Assembly (NCBI GenBank): GCA_964573285.1
Contig: CAZNJD010000084.1
Coordinates: 1 to 64,000, forward strand
DNA length: 64,000 nucleotides
Direction: 5' to 3'
Source of the DNA: UBA1140 sp964573285
GTDB lineage: Bacteria > Campylobacterota > Campylobacteria > Campylobacterales > Sulfurovaceae
The stretch's first letter is position 1; the number at the start of each line of letters is the position of its first letter. The position numbers and the translations under genes were made by a program. Positions 26,057 to 34,093 of this stretch are shown one piece after another. The notes under the pieces are model-generated. The model searched no databases and was not told the origin of the DNA. It saw only the letters and a list, made by a program, of their open reading frames with translations.

Positions 26057-27556
26057 ATGACATTTAAAGAATTTAATTTCAAAGATACACTAAATCAAGC
26101 TATTTATAACGCAGGGTTCACAGAACCAAGTCCAGTTCAAAAAGACTCTATACCTATTATTTTAGAGGGTCTTGATATGATAGGTCAAGCACAAACAGGT
26201 ACTGGTAAAACAGCTGCTTTTGGTCTGCCTATTATTCAGATGATGGATGGAAATAGTAAGGTTGAAGCACTAGTTATTGTGCCAACTCGTGAATTAGCAA
26301 TGCAAGTAAGTGATGAACTTTTCCGTTTTGGAAAAACAGCAGGTCTGAAAACTGCCACAGTTTATGGTGGAATATCATACAATAAACAGATAGAGAGAAT
26401 AAATCATGCAAATATTATTGTAGCTACACCTGGGCGATTGCAAGATTTACTTAAATCAAAAAAAATCAAAATTAATCCCAAATTTGTAGTATTAGATGAA
26501 GCTGATGAGATGTTAGATATGGGATTTTTGGATGAGATTAAAAATATTTTTACTTATCTACCAACTAAGAGACAAACTCTTATGTTCTCAGCAACAATGC
26601 CAAAGCAAATTAAGCTATTAGCAGAAAAGATTTTAAATAATCCAAAATCAGTAACTATTACAAAAAAAGAGCGAACCAATACAGATATTGCACAAAAATT
26701 CTATGTAGTTGCTGATTATGAGAGAGATGATGCACTTCTTAGACTAATTGATTATAAAAATCCCAATAAGTGTATTATCTTTTGTCGAATGAAAAAAGAG
26801 GTTGATAGATTATCATCTTATATGACTTCACAGGGATTTAAAGTAGCTTCACTTCATGGAGATATGGAGCAGAAACAGAGAGAAAATACTATTCGTTCAT
26901 TCAAACAAGGTCTTGTAGAGATTTTTATTGCTACAGATGTGGCTGCTAGAGGATTAGATGTGAATGATGTATCTCATGTATTTAATTATCATATGCCATT
27001 TGATAGTGAGAGTTATGTTCATAGAATTGGTAGAACAGGAAGAGCTGGAAACAAAGGTGAGGCTATTACACTAGTATCTCCTAATGAACTTAGAACTATT
27101 AAAAGAATAGAAAAAGATGTTGGAGCAACTTTGGTAAGTAAGGTTATTCCAACTCGTCAAGAGGTTCAGAGTAAAAAAGATAGTGATTTATTAACTAAAA
27201 TCACCCAAACAGAAGTAACACCATCAGCTATTGATATGGTTAAAACACTTCAGCATAATATGGATATCGTATCTATTGCTCACCTATTAGCAGCAATTGT
27301 ACAAAAAGAGGTAGATGTAAAAGGTAAAGATATTATTGGATTAGGACAAGAAGAGATAGAAAAACTTATTGAGAGAGCAAAAAATCAACGAGGTGGCGAT
27401 GGAAATAGCCGTGGTCGAGGTCGAAATCGTGGTCGAGGTGGAAATCGTAGAAGAGGTAATAATAGGAGAGATGGTCGTAGGAGTGAGAGTAGAGGTAGTG
27501 ATAATAGGAGTGATAGAAGAGGTGGAAGAGATAGTAGAAATAGAGATAGAAGTTAA
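26057..27556 (+). CDS. DEAD-box RNA helicase with RGG-rich tail
   Basis: ATP-dependent RNA helicase acting in ribosome assembly or mRNA turnover, especially at low temperature. All core motifs are present in 499 residues: a Q motif near 10-25 (SPVQ), Walker A AQTGTGKT, PTRELA, DEAD followed by EMLDMGF, SAT, and HRIGRTGRAG in the second RecA domain. The C-terminal 50 residues are an Arg/Gly/Asn-rich disordered tail (RGRGRNRGRGGN and so on) expected to bind RNA non-specifically. It fits the DeaD/RhlE group; I cannot separate these without alignment. Confidence 0.93.
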   Translation: MTFKEFNFKDTLNQAIYNAGFTEPSPVQKDSIPIILEGLDMIGQAQTGTGKTAAFGLPIIQMMDGNSKVEALVIVPTRELAMQVSDELFRFGKTAGLKTATVYGGISYNKQIERINHANIIVATPGRLQDLLKSKKIKINPKFVVLDEADEMLDMGFLDEIKNIFTYLPTKRQTLMFSATMPKQIKLLAEKILNNPKSVTITKKERTNTDIAQKFYVVADYERDDALLRLIDYKNPNKCIIFCRMKKEVDRLSSYMTSQGFKVASLHGDMEQKQRENTIRSFKQGLVEIFIATDVAARGLDVNDVSHVFNYHMPFDSESYVHRIGRTGRAGNKGEAITLVSPNELRTIKRIEKDVGATLVSKVIPTRQEVQSKKDSDLLTKITQTEVTPSAIDMVKTLQHNMDIVSIAHLLAAIVQKEVDVKGKDIIGLGQEEIEKLIERAKNQRGGDGNSRGRGRNRGRGGNRRRGNNRRDGRRSESRGSDNRSDRRGGRDSRNRDRS

Positions 27557-27604
27557 TGTCTAAATTTTTTTTTATTATACACAATAAATACATTATTTAT
27601 TTGG

Positions 27605-27610
27605 TATAAT
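27605..27610 (+). promoter_or_regulatory. -10 promoter of the TlpA-like gene pair
   Basis: TTTGG-TATAAT, the recurring promoter form of this window, lies 41 bases before the 27652 ATG. No -35 is evident. Confidence 0.5.
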
Positions 27611-27651
27611 AGCTCTGCTATTCTACCAACTTTAAATTAAAAGGAAAAAAT

Positions 27652-28164
27652 ATGAAAAAAATTATATTTGCCATACTGCTTACACTAGTAACAGCACTTA
27701 ATGCAGAGAGTGCTACTCAATCTCATTTCACAATTACAGATACCCAAAATAACTCTATTCATATAAGCGATTTGAAACAGGGTCTTCTTTTTGATGAGTA
27801 TAAAGATAAAGCTATACTTCTAATAATGTTTGGACATAATTGTCCTCCATGTAGAGAAGAGATGCCTGAACTAATTCAACTTTTCAAAAATAATAAAGAT
27901 AGATTAGCTATTATCGCTATTGAGGTTCAAGGTTATAAGACAGCACAATTAGCACAATTCAAAAATTCAGAAGGTATTAACTATACACTTATTTCAGGAG
28001 AAGATAATCAAAAATTTGTTCAACATATCTTTAGAAGAGCTGGATGGCAAGGTCAAATTCCATTTCTAATTGCTATAGATAGAAAAGGAGAAGTACAAGA
28101 TATGAAAGCTGGATTACTTGGAAAAGCTATGCTTAAAGGATTTGTTGATAGTTTAAATAGATAA
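27652..28164 (+). CDS. Periplasmic TlpA-like thioredoxin
   Basis: Exported 170-residue thioredoxin-fold protein with a signal peptide (about 1-19), active site C64-P-P-C67 in MFGHNCPPCREE, and cis-proline loop GQIPFLIAID. The CPPC dipeptide suggests a reductant role, such as cytochrome c maturation or repair of periplasmic thiols. It is followed 20 bases later by a lipoprotein paralogue. The shared GWQG/GWNG motif with the proteins at 28185-28883 and 16453-17115 indicates a small family expanded in this genome. Confidence 0.85.
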   Translation: MKKIIFAILLTLVTALNAESATQSHFTITDTQNNSIHISDLKQGLLFDEYKDKAILLIMFGHNCPPCREEMPELIQLFKNNKDRLAIIAIEVQGYKTAQLAQFKNSEGINYTLISGEDNQKFVQHIFRRAGWQGQIPFLIAIDRKGEVQDMKAGLLGKAMLKGFVDSLNR

Positions 28165-28184
28165 AATTTAAAGGAGGAGATAGG

Positions 28185-28883
28185 ATGAATAAAAATAGGA
28201 TAATATCAGCTCTTTTGTTATTAATGACAATGGTTTTGAATACAGGGTGTATTAAAAGATTTTTTGTAGATAATAAATCTACACCCTCTACTATAACTGA
28301 TAACAAGATTAATTCAGTAGCTTCAAAAGAACAATTAAAAATACCTTCGGTTGGATGTAGTGATAATCTAACTACAAAAAGAAGTAATTGTGATAGAGGA
28401 ACAATATCTAAAGATGATTTGAAACGAGTACCTAAAGTAGGAGAGCAACATATATTGCAGAGTATTCGAGGAAAAACTATCACTATTATTGAGAGAAAAA
28501 ATGGATTTTTATTTCCTCAATATAAAAATAAAGTTATTGTGTTAGAGATGTTTGGTAAAGATTGTCCTCATTGTATCAAAGAGATACCTATTATAAGAAA
28601 AATTCGTAATAGATATAGAGGCAAGTTAGAAGTCATTGCTATACAAGCACAAGGTAGAATGGATAGGTTTACTGCTCGAAAATATATTAATAGACATAGA
28701 ATTAGATACCCCATTATAGAGGGAGATGATGCTACAAACTTACAATATTTTATTCAAGCAACTTATGGTTGGAATGGAATATTACCTTATATACTTGTAG
28801 TCAAAAATGGAGTTACTGAACTTTCTTATTCAGGAGAAACGGATTATCAAGAGATGAAACACGATATTGATTCTCTTTTTTAG
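28185..28883 (+). CDS. TlpA-like thioredoxin lipoprotein
   Basis: A 232-residue lipoprotein (NTGC, Cys22) with a polar linker and a C-terminal thioredoxin fold. The active site is C127-P-H-C130 in FGKDCPHCIKE; CPHC is the DsbA dipeptide and suggests a more oxidising protein than its CPPC neighbour. The cis-proline loop is GWNGILPYILVV. Two extra cysteines (58 and 69) precede the domain. The pairing of a CPPC and a CPHC protein hints at a reductant/oxidant couple, though redox values cannot be read from the sequence. Preceded by AAAGGAGGAG, a strong ribosome-binding site. Confidence 0.85.
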   Translation: MNKNRIISALLLLMTMVLNTGCIKRFFVDNKSTPSTITDNKINSVASKEQLKIPSVGCSDNLTTKRSNCDRGTISKDDLKRVPKVGEQHILQSIRGKTITIIERKNGFLFPQYKNKVIVLEMFGKDCPHCIKEIPIIRKIRNRYRGKLEVIAIQAQGRMDRFTARKYINRHRIRYPIIEGDDATNLQYFIQATYGWNGILPYILVVKNGVTELSYSGETDYQEMKHDIDSLF

Positions 28884-28892
28884 TTATAGTTT

Positions 28893-28918
28893 TGGACTAT
28901 ACTAACCTAATTAGTCCA
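28893..28918. terminator. Hairpin between convergent thioredoxin and dprA genes
   Basis: Perfect 7-bp inverted repeat TGGACTA-N12-TAGTCCA that includes the dprA stop codon (28897-28899). There is no long U run on either side, so terminator function is tentative. Confidence 0.35.
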
Positions 28919-29673
28919 TTCTCAATTCGTACTAATCCTTCTAATTCAGCTTCATACACTCTACTATCAAATCGTGCAACAGCCTCATCTAAGGTAGGTG
29001 AGGTTTGACAAAAATAGAAAAACTCATCTCTCTGGATACTATTATCTTTAGGTACTACTCCATAACTCTGTGCAAATTTTTCTATATCATATATAGGTTC
29101 TGCTAATCCTTGTTCTACTAACTGATTAGTTCCATTACTCTCTCCTATACGATGTGGAAGTACAAATATTTTTTTACCCATTTTTAGAGCGAACTCTACT
29201 GAACGCATAGAGCCACTATTTATGTCAGCTTCTGTTACGATTAACAGATCTCCTAGAGCTACTACTACTTCATTTCGCACTACAAAACTCCATGAGGTTG
29301 CTTTAAAGGTTGGAGGGAATTGACTTAGTATTAGACCTTTTTGTTCTATCTCTTCTATCAAGAAACGGTTGACAGCAGGATAACGAATATCTAAGCTATT
29401 AGCTACCACAGCAATACTATTCATAGCTCCTGCACTAGTATGTGCTATTGCATCTACACCCATTGCTACACCACTAACTATACAGACACCTCTATTTGCT
29501 AATGATTTAGCGATTAAGTGCGTGAACTGTTTAGTATAACCAAGAGGTCTTCTAGTCCCTACTATAGAAACTTTGGGTCTATTTAGTAGTTCTTTATTCC
29601 CTATAAAGTATAACTCTTTGGGATATTTTTTCATATCATCTAATTCTACTATATGCTCTGTTATAATTTCCAT
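28897..29673 (-). CDS. dprA: DNA processing protein DprA
   Basis: Binds incoming single-stranded DNA and loads RecA during natural transformation. The 258 residues are a Rossmann-like fold with SIVGTRRPLGYT, SGVAMGVDAIAH and SGSMRSVEFALKMGKKIFVLP, plus a short C-terminal helical region. This is the compact form without an N-terminal SAM domain, similar in length to Helicobacter DprA. I chose the ATG at 29671-29673, one base after the transporter stop codon, over an upstream in-frame ATG, because it aligns with the termination codon for coupled translation. No other competence gene is in the window. Confidence 0.9.
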   Translation of the reverse strand: MEIITEHIVELDDMKKYPKELYFIGNKELLNRPKVSIVGTRRPLGYTKQFTHLIAKSLANRGVCIVSGVAMGVDAIAHTSAGAMNSIAVVANSLDIRYPAVNRFLIEEIEQKGLILSQFPPTFKATSWSFVVRNEVVVALGDLLIVTEADINSGSMRSVEFALKMGKKIFVLPHRIGESNGTNQLVEQGLAEPIYDIEKFAQSYGVVPKDNSIQRDEFFYFCQTSPTLDEAVARFDSRVYEAELEGLVRIENGLIRLV

Positions 29674-29674
29674 C

Positions 29675-31042
29675 TTATAACAGAAATCCCCATAATAAAT
29701 ATGCAACAAGAGTTACTAATAATATACCTATTAAATTAGCTTTGAACCCCACTTTTGCCATTTGGCTTACAGGAATAACCCTAGAACTCATAATAATAGC
29801 ATTGGGTGGTGTGGCAATAGGTAACATAAAGGCATAACTAGCTGATACAGTTGCTACCATTAATAGTAACATTCCTTGTTCACTCGGCATATCTTTGGCA
29901 AATTCATAAAAGATAGGTATAGCTATAGATGTTAGTGCTGTATTACTAGTAACCTCTGTAGAAAATGCAACTACAAAAGCAACCAATAGAAACATCCAAA
30001 ATAGAGGCATATCACTAATAAAGCTAAGTTTATGTGCTATCTCAGAAGCTAAACCTGTACTACCAAAAGAAGAAGCAATAGTAAATCCTGCCCCAAATAG
30101 GAAGATAATCTCATATGGCAGGGTTCGTGTATCTTCCCATTTCAAAAATCCTATTTTAGGTACAAACATAAATAGACCAAAACTTAATAGTATCATCTTC
30201 TCATCTAATGCAAACTCCATTATCTGCTTTGCAAAAGTATTAGCAATTAAAAGTAAAGCTAAAGCAATCATAATACCATATAGTCGTTTTTGTTTATTAT
30301 CTAGTTGTGGTATAGCATCTTCACCAACTCCCTCTACTGACTCATTTTTGACACCAAATGATAATAACCAAGGGATAACCAAAAGCATAATACCAACTAT
30401 AGGTAACATCATATAAACCCATTGACCAAACTCTATAGTAGGCAGACCTTTATCTTCCAAAAATCCTAAGAAAATGAGATTAGGAGGTGTTCCAATAGGT
30501 GTCAAAATCCCACCTACACTAGCACCATAAGCTGTAGCTAATAGAAAACGGATTTTGAGTTTAATATTTTCACTCAAAAACATAGCAATAGGCATAAGAA
30601 GTAGTGTAATAGTTGTATTGGATAAAATAGAACTAAGAAGTGCTGAGGTGATAGCCAAAGCATATATAATCCCAGTTGGTGTTTTTGGGAAAAGGCTCAA
30701 TAGTTTAGCTGAAAAGTACTCATGGAGTTTAATCTTCTCAATAGCAATAGCTAACATAAAACCACCCAAAAAGAGAAAAATAATAGATTTAGAATAGTTA
30801 GGAGTGATATGATTTAAATCCAAAATCCCAAAACTAGGAAAAAGTATAATAGGTAACAAAGAGACCACTCCCAAAGGTAACCCCTCATTAGTCCAAAGTG
30901 TTACCAAAAATGCCACCAATCCAATCAAATTAGATTGAGTAGCATTAAATGATGTCAATGCTAATAGATAAAAAGCTAAACCAATAGCCAAAGAAAAAAT
31001 AATAGGTCTATAACTCTTTATAAAAGAATTTAATTGGATCAT
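29675..31042 (-). CDS. SLC13/DASS-family anion transporter
   Basis: Inner-membrane sodium-coupled transporter of the divalent anion family (dicarboxylates, sulfate or similar). About 455 residues with 11 or so hydrophobic helices and two SNT motifs, one per inverted repeat (SNTTITLLLMPIA and SNTALTSIAIPIF), which form the substrate and sodium site. GTPPNLIFLG and ATPPNAIIMS are the matching helix-tip loops. The start is the ATG preceded by GTGGAG at six bases; an upstream GTG is in frame but overlaps that ribosome-binding site. It is co-transcribed with dprA. Substrate not determinable. Confidence 0.87.
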   Translation of the reverse strand: MIQLNSFIKSYRPIIFSLAIGLAFYLLALTSFNATQSNLIGLVAFLVTLWTNEGLPLGVVSLLPIILFPSFGILDLNHITPNYSKSIIFLFLGGFMLAIAIEKIKLHEYFSAKLLSLFPKTPTGIIYALAITSALLSSILSNTTITLLLMPIAMFLSENIKLKIRFLLATAYGASVGGILTPIGTPPNLIFLGFLEDKGLPTIEFGQWVYMMLPIVGIMLLVIPWLLSFGVKNESVEGVGEDAIPQLDNKQKRLYGIMIALALLLIANTFAKQIMEFALDEKMILLSFGLFMFVPKIGFLKWEDTRTLPYEIIFLFGAGFTIASSFGSTGLASEIAHKLSFISDMPLFWMFLLVAFVVAFSTEVTSNTALTSIAIPIFYEFAKDMPSEQGMLLLMVATVSASYAFMLPIATPPNAIIMSSRVIPVSQMAKVGFKANLIGILLVTLVAYLLWGFLL

Positions 31043-31116
31043 AACATTCTCCACAATATTTAATATAAAATATTAGCATAAAATATAAATATTGTAAAGA
31101 AAAATATTAAAAATAT

Positions 31117-32142
31117 TTAATTAGTTTCTTGATTAACTATCTTGTTTGATGCAATCCATGGCATCATTTTACGAAGTTTATTCCCTGTTTTAGTAATCAA
31201 CATCTCTTTATCATTATTTCTCTCTGCATTCATTCTTGGGTATCCTGCTTGACCTTCTAGTATAAAGTCTTTGGCAAATCTACCATCTTGAATTTCAGTC
31301 AAAATATCTCTCATAGCTTGTTTAGACTCTGCATTGATAACTCGTTTTCCTGAAACATAATCACCATACTCTGCTGTATTAGAGATAGAGTATCTCATAT
31401 CTGCAATTCCACCTTGGAACATAAGGTCAACAATAAGTTTAAGCTCATGAAGACACTCGAAATATGCTAACTCTGGTGCATATCCTGCTTCAACAAGTGT
31501 TTCAAATCCTGCTTGTACTAGAGATGCTGTACCACCACAAAGTACTGCTTGTTCTCCGAATAGGTCTGTCTCTGTTTCATCTTTGAATGTCGTCTCTATA
31601 ATTGCTGTTCGTCCACCACCAATAGCACAAGCATAAGATAGAGCTAACTCTTTGGTCTCTCCACTTGGATTTTGACCTACTGCAATAAGGTCTGGGATAC
31701 CACCACCTCTTACAAATTCGCTTCTTACTGTATGACCTGGTGCTTTTGGGGCAATCATAGTAACATTGATGTCAGCTCTTGGAATAATTCTTCCATAATG
31801 GATATTAAATCCGTGACCAAATGCGATAGTAGCACCCTCTTTTAAGTTTGCTTCAATCTCATTTTCATAAATCTCTTTTTGATTTTCATCTGGAACTAAA
31901 ATCATAACTACATCTGCTTTTGCAGATGCTTCTGCTACTGTTAATGTCTCAAAACCTTTGGCTTCTGCTTTTGCCCATGAACTACCATTTTTTCTTAACC
32001 CAACAACAACGCTTACACCACTATCTCTTAAGTTTTCTGCGTGTGCATGTCCTTGGCTACCAAAACCAATCATAGCTACTGTTTTAGATTTAATAATATC
32101 TAAATTACAATCTTTATCATAATATACATTCAAATTTTCCAT
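31117..32142 (-). CDS. ilvC: Ketol-acid reductoisomerase
   Basis: NADPH- and Mg-dependent enzyme of valine, isoleucine and leucine synthesis, converting acetolactate or acetohydroxybutyrate to the dihydroxy acid. The 341-residue length is class I. Motifs: nucleotide-binding GFGSQGHAHAENL (about 27-39), APKAPGHTVR, and the metal-binding KDETETDLFGEQAVLCGG. It is a single-gene unit driven by the TTTGGA-TATAAT promoter just upstream. The leader is too short for attenuation control. Confidence 0.96.
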   Translation of the reverse strand: MENLNVYYDKDCNLDIIKSKTVAMIGFGSQGHAHAENLRDSGVSVVVGLRKNGSSWAKAEAKGFETLTVAEASAKADVVMILVPDENQKEIYENEIEANLKEGATIAFGHGFNIHYGRIIPRADINVTMIAPKAPGHTVRSEFVRGGGIPDLIAVGQNPSGETKELALSYACAIGGGRTAIIETTFKDETETDLFGEQAVLCGGTASLVQAGFETLVEAGYAPELAYFECLHELKLIVDLMFQGGIADMRYSISNTAEYGDYVSGKRVINAESKQAMRDILTEIQDGRFAKDFILEGQAGYPRMNAERNNDKEMLITKTGNKLRKMMPWIASNKIVNQETN

Positions 32143-32174
32143 TCTGTTTCCTTATATGGTTTAAAAAGTTCGCG

Positions 32175-32180
32175 ATTATA
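32175..32180 (-). promoter_or_regulatory. -10 promoter of ilvC
   Basis: Reverse-strand TTTGGA-TATAAT, 33 bases before the ilvC start. Confidence 0.5.
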
Positions 32181-32184
32181 TCCA

Positions 32185-32346
32185 AAGATTGCTTATATGA
32201 TTAAAAGGATTACTTTTACTTATCCTTGAATAAGGAGTTATTCATCTGGTCGATTGCCAGTATTATACTTATAACTATACTTTATAGTAAAATTCATGTA
32301 TTAAATAGCAATTACCTTAAGCCACAATAGGGTGTATTTAAATAAC
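32185..32346. other. Unassigned intergenic stretch with small inverted repeats
   Basis: About 160 bases between the ilvC promoter and the hairpin after the CsgG-like gene hold no open frame. Short inverted repeats occur: CCTT-GAAT-AAGG, CTGG-N7-CCAG and ACTATA-CTT-TATAGT. A small RNA is possible, but no promoter/terminator pair bounds it clearly. Confidence 0.25.
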
Positions 32347-32382
32347 TTTTGAGCAGAGAGATTAATTCTCTCTATCTCAAAA
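32347..32382 (-). terminator. Hairpin after the CsgG-like gene
   Basis: Two stacked stems, TTTTGAG/CTCAAAA and AGAGAGA/TCTCTCT, with a small internal bulge and a TTAAT loop, 10 bases beyond the stop codon. The U-tract is poor, so efficiency is uncertain. Confidence 0.5.
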
Positions 32383-32392
32383 AAGTAAAAGA

Positions 32393-33370
32393 TTAAGGAT
32401 TTAAAAGGCTAATATAGAATTTCTTAGATAGTGTGTCATCTGCAGACATTCCGTGTTCTCTCTTATACTCAATAATTGCTTGTTTCAATTTATCATTCAT
32501 TATTCTTGTTATTTCAACATCTTTGCCTTTTAATGCTAAGAGATAGCTGACTTGTTGAATTTTTTTATTTAGTGGCTCTCTTAGGAATTGATGTGAGAGA
32601 TAATTGACTACATCAGGATTTACTTTTCCTCCTTTTAATAGAAGCCAATAAGGGAAATTACCTAGTTTACCAAGTACCTCTACAACACTTAATTCCACAA
32701 GTACAGCAATAGAAGCATGAACTCCTTGTGACCTAGTTACAGCATTATTAAATCCAAATCCACTACCTAAAATAGAAAAAGCAAATTCATTGGCACTACT
32801 TTTTTTCTCTATAGTTACTTTGTTGGATGTAGATGTTCTTGCTATATAGTTTCCTTTGTGCATATCTGAAGGGTTAAAGTTAATAGCAAGTATAACCGTT
32901 TGCTCTTCAGTATCGGCTGAACCATCTGCATCCCATCTATTGTGTCTCTTGCCTACTGTTCCTGTTCCTGATGCGTTTACTCCTTTATCTTTTGAACTAA
33001 TAACATCATATTGAGTAATAGCTCCATTAATAGTATAAGCATTTTTTAGACCTTCACTATTATCATTATAAATTAAGGTTACAAAATTACCTATTTTATT
33101 GAAACTAGTTTTGACTATATCTGTAATATCTGCAGGTAACTTACCCCTTGCTGCTGTTTTATTTTCAATATTATCTACATAAATATTCATAGGTTCACCT
33201 ACAAATACACTTATCATTGTATTAGTTCTTCTCAAAACTGTTGAATAACTTGTTTCAGCTTTTCTAATTACTTTTCCAGGAGCATCAATCTTGACTTTTG
33301 GTTCAGCAACACAACCAGCTAAAAGAAGAATAGCTAGTGCTATACCTGATAATTTTATTGTTGTTTTCAT
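32393..33370 (-). CDS. Putative CsgG-like outer-membrane lipoprotein
   Basis: A 325-residue lipoprotein (AGC, Cys20). Residues about 55-110 (IYVDNIENKTAARGKLPADI, then YTINGAITQYD) and the glycine-rich, alternating hydrophobic stretch at about 185-255 resemble the CsgG/curli-channel fold, in which a periplasmic alpha/beta domain donates hairpins to an oligomeric barrel. The C-terminal 75 residues are helical and basic. The call rests on pattern only and could be wrong. It is the last gene of a reverse-strand run: caspase-DUF4384, DUF4384 lipoprotein, this protein, with a 13-base gap to its upstream neighbour, so a joint function in an envelope complex is likely. Confidence 0.5.
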   Translation of the reverse strand: MKTTIKLSGIALAILLLAGCVAEPKVKIDAPGKVIRKAETSYSTVLRRTNTMISVFVGEPMNIYVDNIENKTAARGKLPADITDIVKTSFNKIGNFVTLIYNDNSEGLKNAYTINGAITQYDVISSKDKGVNASGTGTVGKRHNRWDADGSADTEEQTVILAINFNPSDMHKGNYIARTSTSNKVTIEKKSSANEFAFSILGSGFGFNNAVTRSQGVHASIAVLVELSVVEVLGKLGNFPYWLLLKGGKVNPDVVNYLSHQFLREPLNKKIQQVSYLLALKGKDVEITRIMNDKLKQAIIEYKREHGMSADDTLSKKFYISLLNP

Positions 33371-33383
33371 ATTTAATACTCCT

Positions 33384-34025
33384 TTATTTTACAAAAAATT
33401 CAAATATACCAACATTTACATTACTATTGTCGGTTCTTGTACCAGCATTTATATCCATTGATAAACCCTTTGTTTTGGTGGTAGTACTTACCTGAGAAGT
33501 TTGTCCACCTACAATATTTGATAGTTGAGCTAAATTAATATTTTTTATATCAACTATAGGTTCTTTACTTAAAAGAGCATAAATTACTGTTTTCTCTTGT
33601 TCACATGTTTTACAATCTTTTGTTGCATTAATCGCCATATTTCCAAAGTCTCTAGGGAAAATATATTTACCACTTATTTCACTTAACGGTGAATTAGGAT
33701 TAGGATATAATAAACCAATTTGTCCCTTATTATCAGCATATATAATATAAAGGTAACCCTCTGCATTTTTGGTATCTATAATAAATTGAATAGGTTCACC
33801 TTGTTTATATTTATGACTACCTCTTAAGGAGAGTTTTGTTACTCCTCCACTATTGAGTTGTGATAGTGTTATACCAGCAGGTTTTTGAGGGACTGCTCTA
33901 ATAGGTTTGTTTACTCTATTAATTGGTTGTGAGGTGGGTTTAGGTGCATGATTATTTGAACATCCTATAGTTAAAATAGCTATTGTAACCAAAATAGATA
34001 TTTGGTAAAATCGTTTTTGTTTCAT
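33384..34025 (-). CDS. DUF4384-like lipoprotein
   Basis: A 213-residue lipoprotein (TIGC, Cys22) with a proline-rich linker and a DUF4384-like beta domain at about 60-160. The domain is clearly homologous to the C-terminal domain of the adjacent caspase: shared elements are GEPIQFIIDT/GELVQFTIDT, the LLYPN strand and a C-K-x-C motif (C138, C141) before EKTVIYALLS. The tail has a K186-G-L-S site like those in both caspases. It may bind the caspase partner or be its substrate. It lies 68 bases downstream of the caspase and 13 bases before the CsgG-like gene. Confidence 0.7.
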   Translation of the reverse strand: MKQKRFYQISILVTIAILTIGCSNNHAPKPTSQPINRVNKPIRAVPQKPAGITLSQLNSGGVTKLSLRGSHKYKQGEPIQFIIDTKNAEGYLYIIYADNKGQIGLLYPNPNSPLSEISGKYIFPRDFGNMAINATKDCKTCEQEKTVIYALLSKEPIVDIKNINLAQLSNIVGGQTSQVSTTTKTKGLSMDINAGTRTDNSNVNVGIFEFFVK

Positions 34026-34093
34026 TCTTCTTTTCTCCTTTTAAATGTTAATTTTAATTATTAATTATACCATAAATAAATGGCTAAAAAATG

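Noticed and set aside
27366..27556. Repeat-rich 3' end of the helicase considered as a DNA repeat element
   Set aside because: The repetition follows codon phase for Arg/Gly/Asn and is explained by the RGG-type protein tail.
27366..27593. Antisense frame rich in Tyr, His and Asp at the helicase 3' end
   Set aside because: It is the mirror image of the Arg/Gly-rich repeat-like tail of the helicase and has no independent support.
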